Of a DNA stretch of 48,810 nt, positions 11,227-22,857 are shown one piece after another. Source of the stretch: Globomyces pollinis-pini (lineage: Eukaryota > Chytridiomycota > Chytridiomycetes > Rhizophydiales > Globomycetaceae); NCBI GenBank assembly GCA_025399215.1, contig MU621213.1, positions 1,847 through 50,656 on the forward strand, given 5' to 3'. The notes under the pieces were generated by a model. The model was not told the DNA's origin. It did not search any database and was given only the letters and a program-made list of their open reading frames with translations. Made by a program: the position numbers and the translations under genes. Numbering within the stretch: position 1 is the first letter of the stretch; each line of letters opens with the position of its first letter.

Positions 11227-14057
11227 TTATTTGCTTTCGTCTAATTCCAATTTGGATTCTAAAATAGAACTATTTGCAGAACTGATGGATATCAAGCTAT
11301 TACGAGAAGCTCTAGATGCTTGACGACGTAAAGTCTTGGATGAATGTAATCTCGGTGGTACGATAGTTGTTACAGTTTTATACTTTTCCGTATCAACTAA
11401 TGGTTTACTTGTAATCCAAGATGAATCTTGCCCTTTAATCTTTCTAACGGTTTGTGTAGGTCCAGTGGTAATGGGTGATGCTAATGCTAATGGGAAATAA
11501 CCACGTTTATGGTTTTGAGAGATGTTTTGTCCTCTTGCCCAACCATCCTTGTATTGTTTTTCAATACCAATTAAATCACCATGAAGTAACATTAATTCAT
11601 CGCGTGCACGAGGATAATAGTTTGAAGTGGCAATATGAGAGGTTGGTTTTGGAGGAACCCAAGCGGTCAAATCTTCATCCTCTTCTTCATCGTCACTGAA
11701 ATCATCATCAAACTTGACATGGTGAGTGATCACTACAGGTTCATTCGGTGGTTCCTCACTACTGAGATCTTCGGAGCTAGCTCTCTTTGTAATGACAGTT
11801 TGTGTAACTTCAAAAGTTGGTGTATCCCGTTTTGAGTGCCCATCTATGTTTATCAGCGTTTCTGGCGCATCTTCAATAATCTTGACGTCTTCTTGTAGAA
11901 CTTCAGTGACCATTACATTTTCATTATGATCAGCCTCCCGTTCAATGCTGATTTTCTTTTCCTCTTTGCTAGCATCTGATGATAGAGCAACCGCTGTTCC
12001 TGCCGCGATAGCTGTAGCCAAAGCAATTTTATCGGCGTCAGTTGGAACGTTAGAATAGATCATATCATTTGTATCAATTGACTGGAAACTGTTAGTTTTA
12101 ACGGCATTCATGTCATTATCATCAACGACTATAGTGTCAACTGCGTTTTCATCTATTTCCTTTAGCACTGGAACATTCGCAGTTTCTCCTACACCAACAT
12201 ATGCACTAGTGGAATTGAGGTCAGTGGTATTATCCACGAAAAATCCTTTATGGGCAATAAGTTCTCGGTATTCTCTGTCTTCTGAAGTTTCAGATGCTTG
12301 ATCATCGTGCCAAGAAGCTACAGATGACGGTGGTTTATGGAAAACTATGTCTTCTACTTGCACTATTTTTGTCAAAAATATAAATCATACCAGTTCGCTT
12401 ATTAGCGGAATGAATAGAGAGGGCATCATCGACGGATCTTACTGACACAGCATCGTTGGGGCTACCGTTTTCGGCGGTTTTAACATAACCCACTGCAGCC
12501 GCTGCACCTAAAGCACCAATTGCTGCTAGTTCGGTCACTGAACGATTTCCTGAGCGATATGATCCTTCAGTGGCTAATCCCACCAAAGACTTATTACTAT
12601 TCGTTCTAATTGACAGCGGGTTTGTGTTTGAACGGATAGACATAGGACTAGGAGGGTTTGTGTTTGAACGGATAGACACAGGACTAGAAGGATTACTATA
12701 TCCAGTTCTAACTTGATTAGTCGCTTCGTAACCCTGTAGTGGTACGTCATGAAGCAACTCAGATGCGACCTCCTGGCCAAAACTTTGTGGATGAGGCACA
12801 ACTGGGTGCAGTTGGAGCTCTGGGGCAGTGCTTTCAATAGAAGGAAGAGACACATCACGCTCGTCTGCTGCAACGTTTCCATATGCAGTGACTTCATCAT
12901 ACTTTCCTTCTGCTGCTTCTGTTTCTGATTTTTTCTTTTTTCTCCTTAAACAATAGCACAAGGAAAGAATAGATATAATAATGAACAAGAGTGTAATAAT
13001 AATGATAGCCAGCCATGTTATGGTTGATATACCAGATTCAGGAGTGCCTGTTGGAGTAGCTGTGGGAGTCAATGTGCTAATCGTACTGACGGATGTAGCT
13101 GTGGCAGTGATTGAGGACGTAATGGTTGTTGCAGTCAATAAAGTTACTGTGGATAACGGCAGGATAGTTATTCCACCATTATTTCCGTTGTTCCCTCCAT
13201 TATTACCAGACCCACCATTACTTCCTCCATTGTTTCCTCCATTATTACCAGATCCGCCGTTATTTCCAGATCCACCATTGCTTCCTCCGTTTCCACCATT
13301 ATTTCCAGATCCGCCGTTGTTTCCTCCATTTCCACCATTGGTGCCGGATCCTCCATTTCCACCATTGTTTCCACCACTCGTGCCTGATCCTCCATTTCCA
13401 CCATTGTTTCCAGCATTGGTGCCGGATCCGCCATTATTTCCGGATCCACCATTACTTCCACCATTTCCACCAATAGAGCCACCATTTCCACCATTGTTTC
13501 CAGTGTTTCCATTGTTACTTGAACCTCCATTTGGATTATTATTAAAGTCTCCAACCTGGTAATCACCAATGTTAAAATTTCCATTATTATAGTTTCCTAT
13601 TCATTAATATCTATAAAATATCTACCAATATTTCCATTTCCATTATTTCCAGTTCCTCTATTACCGTTTCCTAAAATGAATTGGCTATATGAAATAAATA
13701 CCATTATTATTATTTCCGACGTTATTGTTCCCAATATTATAATTTCCGATATTATTACTTCCAATGTTACCAATCCCTATATTTCCATTGGCATCTGGAG
13801 TAGGGCTACTCATTACTATGAAAAAGAAAATCAATGAGACATTTGAATACCAGTTGGGCTCTTCTGAGGCTTTCCATAATTCAACGAGGATGCCACGGCA
13901 GAATCGACGCCAGGACCGTAAAAGGGAAGAGTAGGAGCTAGTCGTTAAGTTGCCAAATTGAAGTACTGTTTGTGTTTTTAGTTTCTTGTTCATGAACTGC
14001 TGTTGGTACCGGATTCCCCGACACTGGAGTGTATTGATATCCATAGTGTCTGTTCAT
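11227..14057 (-). CDS. Single-pass membrane SH3 protein with Gly/Asn/Ser-rich ectodomain
   Basis: Six exons: 13967-14057, 13851-13937, 13702-13815, 13626-13670, 12391-13596, 11227-12362 (892 aa); introns 29, 35, 31, 29, 28 nt. Order: short N-terminus, a low-complexity NIGN/GGN/GGSGNN ectodomain (~residues 65-245), a Ser/Thr-rich stalk, one membrane helix (ITWLAIIIITLLFIIISIL) with a KKKK stop-transfer, a ~500-residue disordered cytosolic region with repeated SIRSNTN motifs and acidic stretches, and an SH3-like domain about 90 residues from the C-terminus (core: ARDELMLLHGDLI, YKDGWARG, GYFPLALASPI). There is no obvious signal peptide. Yeast Fus1 has the same layout (no cleaved signal, one helix, C-terminal SH3), so this may be a Fus1-like surface protein. 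A longer N-terminus starting at 14204 is possible. The ligand is unknown. Confidence 0.84.
13168..13560 (-). repeat. Gly/Asn/Ser codon minisatellite inside the ectodomain gene
   Basis: Imperfect tandem units of GGN, GGS and GNN triplets (on the plus strand TCCACCATT, TCCATTTCC, TCCTCCATT and relatives) run for about 390 bases and encode a flexible extracellular linker. The opposite strand gives a Pro/Leu/Phe-rich open frame that is an artefact of this composition. Such arrays commonly vary in copy number between strains. Confidence 0.85.
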
Positions 14058-14695
14058 TCTATCCTTTCTATTCTTTGTATTCAACAACTGAATGAATTCA
14101 AAATTATAATAAAAGATTGAAAAGCGATTCACTGTAACTGAACTAAAACGGTCGTGTAACCAGATACGGTTCCTGTGAATTCGAAACTTATCTTGATAAA
14201 CCATCCCTCTCTTGGATTATTTACCATGTATCGTATGGACACGATATTAAAAATGAAATCATATTTTACTATAATCCAATCATTCCAAATCGCGCGTTCA
14301 TACTCGCTGAGACAAAAGAAAACAATCCTACGTTTCAGAATGATTGAAGAAATAATGTAAAAGGTATGGAAACAGTGTTTAATTCATTCCAAACTTTTAG
14401 CTGTGGTCCAACCTTCTAGAAAATTGGGTCCAAATGATGCAATTTGCAGCCCACTTGGAATATGTTGCTGATTAGAATTTCTAAACAACAATAGGACAGT
14501 TAAAGTATGTACAATCATTAAAGTTTTTATAATAATTATCTATTGTTTACTTTTTATTCACTCTGTACCCTATTGTAAGAACTTGTGAAATTTTCATAAC
14601 CACCAAAGACTTTAGGTCATCCTCATAAAACTATATCGAATGTTCTTTTCAACGATGGTATACACGATAAAATAGATTGTTTAAGATTCTACAGT
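14058..14695. other. Intergenic, 638 bases
   Basis: This lies between the start of the membrane SH3 gene and the stop of EFL1, both on the minus strand. An in-frame extension of the SH3 gene reaches ATG at 14204. A short plus-strand frame (14175-14360) has no recognisable features. I see no RNA gene or repeat. Confidence 0.45.
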
Positions 14696-17600
14696 TTATT
14701 TTTTGATCGTTCTTTGTTTTTCTGCATTTTCAACTAATTTCTTTTCAATTGCCATTCCCTGATAGATTAATCTTGTAAAATATAAACCTTTCGTAGTCTC
14801 ACTGATTCCATGTATTTTTTAGCCAGATTTTCTCTATCAGCTTTATCTCCCAAATCCTCCAACTCTTCTTCCGTTGTAGGGACCCAAAATGGATCTAAAT
14901 CAAGCACTTCGAAGCTAAAACAAATAAGAATGACTCTCTTACCCACTAAACACTAATTGAGGACTGGCAACTCCAGACGTTTTCTTTCGAAGCTCTTTCT
15001 GTTAGAAATATTGTAATACCATCTACAAGTCCAAACGACTCTACTACTGGTATGGCAGCAACAAGCGTAAATAATGGGGTTCCTTCTTTTATATCCTCTG
15101 ACAAGATTTTTCCACGTCGACGAGAGAGTACTCCATCAACACGTCCCAGATGTGTCGCCTCTGTTTGCAGTTCACACGAATACATTGCCAACATCAATCT
15201 TGGAGACCATTGTAAAAATCCTTGCCGAATACTTAAATTAATCATAGAAACAATTTGTCCAGGCAGGTAGGTTAATTGGTCAGAATTTTCAGTGTTTATG
15301 GTGTAAGACTCTAGTATAACAGCTACACCTGCCAATGGCTCTGCACATAATGGACCAGCGTTGGTAGCAACCTGAAACCCACTTACAATACTTGTATAAT
15401 ATTCCAACGCTTTGTGATCCGAATTTTTAGCAAATCCATCAACCCACCTACAATTAGATCATGTTAGCATACAAATCGACAGCAACATCGAGATTACTAA
15501 TGAGCATATTTGGACCAATGTACTTTGGTCCAAAAGTAACAATTTTATCAATCAACGAGCTCCAGTTGATGTCAATATTTGGACATTCATTTTCATCAAT
15601 TGAATTTTGCATTGCTTTTCGAAGTTCCTCAATTACAGCTGAAGCTGCCTTTTGAGCGCTGGGATCATTTCCTTTAATAGTGGCCAGTCTTGCAGATATG
15701 TCTAATAAACATGAACGGACTAATGCTGGAAGAGGGATGACTCTTAGTTTGATTTCTACAGTCTTTTCTGGATTCGATTTTATAACAGTTCCAGTTGGTA
15801 ATCCAGAATTTGCGGTATTCGAAGATTGCGCTGGAAACTCAGAAAGAGTTTCTTTAAACTGAACCAATGGCTTAGACACTTGAATTTCAATTTTAGCAAA
15901 TCGTTCACGAAGATCTTTCACACAACGCTAGATATGAATGTTTTCTATCACCTACCTCTACATGTAGCTCCCCAGCACATGCAATCACGTTTTCACCAGT
16001 TTCTTCTAATTGAATCTCTACACAAGGATCGGCACGGTTCAACAGTTCTAATCCTTGAAGAAGTTGGTTCATTTGGGCTAAGATTAAGCTATAAATAGGA
16101 CAATACTTGGATCTTTAGGTTCCAATGCTACACGTAAAATAGGTGGTGCTTCCATTTTTACACCAGCCAAACTAGGGCAAATTAAAGAGGTAGATAATGT
16201 GGCTGTTTTTAATACAGCAGTTTGGCAACCCATAATTCCGAATATGTTCCCAGCTGGGACACATTCTAGATCTCTCATTTCTTTACCCATCAGAAGAAAC
16301 AGTCTCTCCACAACTATTTCCGTTTTGAATTGATCACAATCTGGATCTTCAGCGTTATATTTTGGTCCCAGAATGTAAATAGACTGCCCAACTTTTATTG
16401 TACCTTTCCAATTAATAGAGTGATGACAAACCAGAGTAAATACGAGCAAATCCAATTAAAACTTCTTCTTCTTCAGTGTCCTCATTTGACCTCGTCACGG
16501 CTTTTGCAGGCAAATCAGCACTAGACACCGAGAACATCTTTGACAGGAATGCCACCACTGGAGCTGTATCACTTGTGTCACATGTTTGAATTGCGTTAAC
16601 TAGTGTACTCCTATCAGCTGTGCTATCACCTCCACTGTTCAATATTTCAGCTAAACGGTACGATTGAGCCTCAATCGGACTAGGAATCTTCTGCACAACT
16701 GTAACTAATACTGCTCTAGCTAATGGTAACCATTGAGACATAATTGATTGTAAAAGATTTCTGCTTCCAGGAGGTTTCAATTCTCGCGGTGGAATTTTTA
16801 CTCCTAATGATTTGATAATCTTTTCGATTTTTGGACCATCACTGACATCAATTATACTATTAAATACTTACTAATTGACATAAATATTTTCATATACAGC
16901 CCAAATATTATCCAAAATGAATTGGACAAAGAGTGGTTTAAGTTGGCGATTTTTGAGACCTTTAGGGCTGATAATGCGTTTGGTTTTGGGATCCAAGAAA
17001 AATTTTCCCCATAAAAAGCGATTTAACTTTGTTTCATCGACCCCTAATTTAGTAGCATATATCTTTGCAAATTGATTGGTCCTAATATTAGGAATTTATA
17101 GATACCGAAACGCCCAACCATCAATCGCACTTGCGAAAATAACGTTTCCTTTCTCTGGAGAGAAATAATAGTCTTCTCTTTCTTCCTCTTCATCATCTTT
17201 TGGTTCATTATTCAATTCGCTATTTAATTCATTTTCACGCATCAGATCATGCGCTTCAAAGCTTCCTAAAATTGCATTCACTTGTTCCAAAATCTGAGTC
17301 AAATGTACAAATGCTTCTTCCGGAGTTTGCTTCAGATCTGTAATCAACCGATCGATTTTGTTTAGTACAAGAACAGGTTTGACGTTCTCTTCGATTGCTT
17401 GTCTCAAGACTGTATGTGTCTAATCGATTAAATCTACATTCTATACTTGTGCACAAACACCTTCCACTGCATCAACCAATAATAGTCCACCATCACAAAT
17501 TCTTGATGCGGTAGACACTTCTGATGAAAAGTCAACATGACCTGGTGAATCAATCAAGTTTATCAAGTATTCATTGGTGGTCAATTTCTTTTCTAACGTG

Positions 17601-17976
17601 TCAATTCACTGAATTAAATACCTTGAGATTCTTCATCTACAACCTGTTCAACCATTTTAAAGAATAATGAAATCCCTGATGACTAAAGTTTAAAAGTAAG
17701 CAAAAGTACCTAAAAACTGTGAATGAACCTATAATTCTACCTCCATTGCTAGAAATTAAAAACGATAAAGTTACTTATTCCTCTTTCTTGCTCATCTTCT
17801 CTACTATCCAAATATCTTATCTTTCCAGCTAACTTTGAACTAATAATCCCATTTGATGACAACAAAGAATCTGATAGAGTGGTTTTTCCATGGTCGACAT
17901 GAGCAATTATACAAATGTTCCTAATACAAGATTTGTTTTGTTGTAATAATTTTATGTGGTCTGTTCTACTCTCCAT
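14696..17976 (-). CDS. EFL1: Ribosome-assembly GTPase EFL1/Ria1 (eIF6 release)
   Basis: EF-2-like GTPase that works with SBDS to evict eIF6 (Tif6) from pre-60S subunits in the cytoplasm. Fourteen exons: 17775-17976, 17741-17748 (8 nt), 17622-17682, 17447-17592, 17106-17419, 16872-17081, 16432-16841, 16107-16403, 15956-16077, 15473-15927, 15020-15447, 14943-14994, 14788-14914, 14696-14758; 964 aa. Introns are 26, 58, 29, 27, 24, 30, 28, 29, 28, 25, 25, 28, 29 nt and phase is consistent throughout. Visible motifs: AHVDHGKT (P-loop), [19 protein letters not shown] (switch I), [12 protein letters not shown] (G3), LNKIDRL (G4), [29 protein letters not shown] and the EFL1-type ending [20 protein letters not shown]. 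An acidic insertion sits after LGSFEAHDL. An upstream in-frame ATG (18048) exists; 17976 fits the family better. Confidence 0.96.
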
Positions 17977-18121
17977 TTTTATTAGCAAGTTTGAAGACAA
18001 AAAAAATCTTAATTTCAATGGAAATTGGAACTGTGACTCATTCGACATCGAAGGACAGAGACTACTAGTAGACCTTGATGGAGGTAGAATATAATTGGAC
18101 TCTTAACATTAAATTTGTGTT

Positions 18122-18455
18122 TTATTCAGTTGCCATACTACTGCCTACTGATCCTGCAAGTGAAAAATGTGCTTTAGTAACACTCTTAATCGCATAAGCT
18201 TCTGCGTGAACGGTAGTTTGATTTATCGTTGTCGAAGCTTCCGTAGACTTCTTAACAGGAGTGCCAATTCTACCAAAGGAGCGAGCAACAGGATCATGCC
18301 ATGCCTATTTTATTTGAGGGATTGTATCTTACCTTGGAGTGGATATATTGCTGGTTAACTAGTTGCCGGATGGGGATCAATTCTTGTTCCTTCTCCTCCA
18401 ACTCTTCTCTTTCAGCTCTAAGTTTTTCCAACTGGAGAGTCTGATGAAATCGCAT
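18122..18455 (-). CDS. Small coiled-coil protein, unknown
   Basis: Two exons, 18333-18455 and 18122-18304, joined across a 28-nt intron (GTAAGA...AATAG) to give 101 residues. Residues 4-35 look like a short coiled coil (LEKLRAEREELEEKEQELI). The second half is polar with RSFGRIGTP and ends at SVGSSMATE. I do not recognise a family. Support comes from the intron, which has the same size and ends as others here and restores a clean frame. The true start may lie in an upstream exon not found. Confidence 0.5.
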
Positions 18456-18763
18456 GATAAATATTTTACAGTTCTTTAATTAAAGAGTCTTGTGAGGATG
18501 TATGAAAATGGTCTTTCTTGTGGCACCCAAAGTAACTTCAAAAATGTGTGAACAAGTACTGGTGATGAGTTACTTTTTGATATATTTCTTAGAAATTTCG
18601 AAAAGCAATGGTATTTGCTTTATAAATGCCCACAATCACAATTAAATAAATCTATAACCACTGTGATTCCTCACCTGATCGTCACGCGTTTTTTATGTTT
18701 ACCAAAATAGAACTCATTAATCATTCAACTTTGCTTAGAATGCCATCCAGAGTCTTTATTTCA
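18456..18763. other. Intergenic, 308 bases
   Basis: This lies between the small coiled-coil gene and the stop of the Sip3-like gene. It probably contains the promoter of the former. No open frame or repeat is supported. Confidence 0.45.
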
Positions 18764-21700
18764 TTATTTCAATTTTTCTAAACATCGAGTATTGTTCTGG
18801 CATGTGTCTATATGATCTTCCCTCCAGTTCATGTACATGGCCCATAACAAGTGATTCTCTGCCTTTTGTAACTCTGACTTCATATTGGATAAATCCTGTT
18901 TTGCTTCTGATAGCCATTGGTAAGTGTGAATATAATTGACGTATTTCTCTTGAGTGTGCCTTGATGTATAGCTTACAGCATCATTCATGGGACTAAGGTC
19001 ATGATGATCATCTTTTTGGAAATGCATATCCAAAAAAACATTGAATCTATTATTAGCTAGTTCTAAATTACTTCTGTTTTTGAGCGGGTGGTAGTGAGTC
19101 CAACTCTAACTCCCACCCTGGATTCACATAATTCTTGAATTTGCAAACACTGAGAGATATATATATTGGTGAAAGAAGCCGTAAAATAAATAGAGATAAG
19201 AGCATAACCAAAAGATAGAAACTTTTTCCACTGAATACGTTGGGTATATTGTCGACTAGCGTCTGTAGAATAGAAGATTCTGTATTGGCAGTGTTGCTAG
19301 TTGTGATTCTGTTCGATAGGGGTACATTTGAACTGATATCTGTGACAATATTATCAGGTTTATTTTCAATAAAGGCATGCAACAATCCAGCTATCTCGAT
19401 CACATCATCTGCTTGTCCTTTAAGTGCATTTGAACGAATAATGCTTTTCATTAGTGTGTTTTTGACAAAAGTTATACCATACGAAATCACCACTTTGCAT
19501 GACGTTTTCGATACCCACGTTATACAGAAACGCATTTCAGTGGTAAAACAATCTCCATATGGAACTTGTGGGGTAGTACTTTGAAGTTCAACACACATAC
19601 ATATATGCTCTTCACTTTTTAATACGCTTAACAGTGTTTTTACTTCTACTTCTTTCAATTTTAACAGTGGGTTATTCATGGGAATCCAATACTCACCAAT
19701 ACGACTCTTAGGTGAAGCATCATTCCAAGTTTCTTTTCGACCTAACAATTAAATTTGAATGTTACGTGTGATTCCTCGCTTTTTATCAAATGCTGCCCAA
19801 AATGGTCCACAAAGCGATCCAAACAGAGTTTCGTACACTTTACTAACCGGTGCTTGTAACAGTATGTCACTTTCAACTTTTGAAAGGTGGCTTGCGCATC
19901 CACATACTACCTCTCCAACTGGCGGGATAATAGAATCTGGGAGTACCCACTCTAGAAATTAGGTTTGATAGTTTATCACCTAAATCGGTAGCCGATGAAG
20001 AACTTCCTTTCTTTTGTTTCAAGAACGTGACAAGGTCACTTTGCAAAGTTGCAAAAGAATCGGACATTGCTTTGGCTGCATTTGCTCGAATAATCGATTT
20101 CATCATTGTACTTTTGCAGAATATTAGTTCAGTAGAGCCTGACAGTCTACTAGTATCACTAGTATTCCATGTTAAGCAGTATCTTGTGTTTGTAGAAAAA
20201 CAATCTCCAAATGGTGCATCTGGTGTGGTTCCCTTTACTTCAACAACGTATACCCTAGTACGTTAGTTAGAGTTGGATTTACAAATAATCTTCTTTCTTC
20301 AAATACACCTTTGTTTCATAAAGCTTCAGTTCTTTCATCTTGAGCATTGGATTATTAACAGGTAGCACAAATTCAATTGTTTGGGAAGGCAACTCATCAT
20401 TAGTCCAAGCGCTTTCGACTCGATTAGTTATACTTCTTTGTTTATCGAAAAAATCATTCCACTCTGATTGCAAAGAACCAAACAGAGTCTCATGAAGTTC
20501 TTTGACAGATACAGGTACAATTATGCTATTTTCTATTTTTTCCAGGTGGGTCTTGCAACCACATTCCAATGGACCTAATGGAACGGGAATAGATGCTGGA
20601 AGGGACCAGCCTAGTTGTCAGTGAAGAACATTTACTATAAGTTTCTGATGCAATAAAGTCACTGGGAGATTGTACTAGACCAGGCGAGAGTAGCTTTTCT
20701 TTATCAGTATCAAATCGATGGAGTGTCTTAGATCTATCCATAGCAATAAAATTGCATTGATCTAGTAGCTCTTGTGGTGTAACAGGCTAAATAACATAGA
20801 TTAGAAAGTAATTGATACATTTTCTGACAAAGAATTCTTCCAAACAATATTTAAGATTGTAAATGATCTATCTACTTTCGAATAGGCTTTAAAAATGTAC
20901 TGCAATACAAATAAGATATTTTTGATTACCGACACTCCAGTAGTTGTTGTGATAGTTACAGTGGTGTGAAGGGATCCCACCTTTTGACAAATATCAGATA
21001 TGTCTTGTAAAAATATAACCACAATATTTACAAATCCGAGAATGTTTGAATAAAAGCAAAGCCTATTTTGGGTTACAAATAGTTTCCCCTATTTTTTAGC
21101 ACTCTGATCCAGTACCTGTAGTAGTAAATCTCTTTGTAAAGCGGTTGAAAACACTACTTCTTAAATTTTTGAGAAGTTACCATCCAAAACTATATCTGTT
21201 GGTGGAACTGACTTTAATAAAGCATGCAACTCAACATTCTTCTTCTGTAATGCAGTATCAGCGTATAGAATTGGTCTATTGTTTAGTAGATCAGTTCTAC
21301 TTGTCTGATGGTTGAACGATTGGTCTCAAATCAGTATCTGCTTCATCAATTTTCACATCTAATTGAAGCTCAGACATAGACGTTGCTTTTGAACTGGAAT
21401 CAATCTCCAATTGGTCATCCGGAAGCGTTTCATGTTTTTTAGCATTCTCAAATACTTTAATCCAACTATCCATTTCTTTCTCACTTTGTGCTAAATATTA
21501 GAATTGAAGAGAATACCTTGCAACAGATACGTTTCACTATGAGTAGCAACTTCAAAACAATATCGTCTATCCTCTGTAGTATTTTGCTTCACATTGCATA
21601 GAAGTACATTTAAAGGTCCTGACATTGAAGGTGTTTTGACGGATTGTGCTTCAAAAAATCCATTTCGGATTGAAAAATAACGTCTATACCACTTCTGATC

Positions 21701-22758
21701 GACTTTACGGAAAAGATAACCTTCTTTTTCTAGAGCAGTATCAATTGTGAGTGACAATGAGTCGATTTTTCCTTTTGATTCGTCTCGAGCTAGTTTATCT
21801 ATACAATTCTAAAATAAATATACTAATCGTACCTCTTTCCATTTTGTTGCCATTGACTGCACCGTTGCCACATTTAAAGTTTCGGATTCCTGAAAGATAA
21901 ATGGACAATCAACATACCTCTGCTAAACTTTTCTCAAATTCTTTTGCAACAGTTGTTAACCCATTCATTATTTGTAAATTTTCTTCATAAAACAGTAAAA
22001 ATTCTGATAGTGGTGGAAATATCTTGGATGTTACCAAAGGATCAACAGATAACTTTAAACACATGCATTTCTGTACAAAATCGATGGCTAATAAATTATA
22101 CTGCTTCTTGAACTCATTTAGAGAATATTGATGCTATAAAGTTAGTGGTTATTTTTTTTGTAGGTACTTCTGTAAATGTACTTGGATCTCGTGTTTTTGA
22201 AAATCCAGCATACTTCAGTAAGCTTGAATCATACTTTTCCATCGCTTTATCCATTTGCTTTCGAGTTTCCTGTGATTTTAAAAAAATCTCTCATCTACCT
22301 TTATATCCTTAATTTGATTGAGAAAACTTTGAATGCTCGTCATATTGGTTGTGAATGTCTCTTGTAAAGATTCAAGCTTAAATTAAAATAAAATTTAATC
22401 ATTACTGATTTCATTTGTAATGTAGAAAAGGTCATCATTGAAACTGCAATTGGATTCAATATTTGTGGATCTTTTGTTAATTGAATTGTTTTACCTATTA
22501 AACATGGAAACTTGTTTGATGAGAATTTCTTTGACAAGGACATGAAAGTTTCATTGAATCCTATAACCGTTAATTCTATTTTTGAGTACTATTATAGTCT
22601 TCTACATAAGTTTTAAAAGTCTTCGAAACAGAATCTGACCATTTCGATATTTCGTCCAGTTCTTCACTGAATAGAATAACTCCTTGTCTGAAAGCGGGAG
22701 TGTCTTTGATAGCTTCTTCAAATGATAGACTACAATTTTTGAAATTTGGTGATAACAT
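18764..22758 (-). CDS. Sip3/Lam-type lipid-transfer protein (BAR-PH-GRAM-2xVASt-TM)
   Basis: Relatives sit at ER contact sites and move sterols through the VASt (StART-like) domain. Eighteen exons (start 22758; acceptors at 22560, 22376, 22269, 22133, 21889, 21808, 21490, 21275, 21153, 21088, 20899, 20786, 20610, 20254, 19951, 19741, 19046); 1174 aa; all 17 introns are 24-34 nt. Order: BAR-like helices (~1-260), PH domain (~270-390, EGYLFRKVDQKWYRRYFSI), GRAM (~445-545, TALQRDLLLQGKLFVTQNRL), a first VASt (~610-800, GPLECGCKTHLEK to TMMKSIIRANAAKAM), and a second VASt (~845-1015, GEVVCGCASHLSKVES to TLMKSIIRSNALKG). A membrane helix follows near 1065-1085 (FYLLVMLLSLFILRLLSPIY), then a ~90-residue helical tail. 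Length is close to yeast Sip3 as I recall it. The paired VASt arrangement is the notable feature. Confidence 0.9.
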
Positions 22759-22857
22759 TAAGATCACTTAATCGCGAAAATGTTTAAAAATTAAAATTTA
22801 CGTTTGTATCGATGAACGTTAAAGCAAATGAATTGGAATGTCTATATTATTACTTAA

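Noticed and set aside
13168..13560. Regularly spaced repeats considered as a CRISPR array
   Set aside because: Units are coding triplets without unique spacers, in a eukaryotic gene.
12981..13562. Plus-strand Pro/Leu/Phe-rich open frame of 193 codons
   Set aside because: It is the exact antisense of the Gly/Asn/Ser repeat of the membrane SH3 gene; composition explains it.
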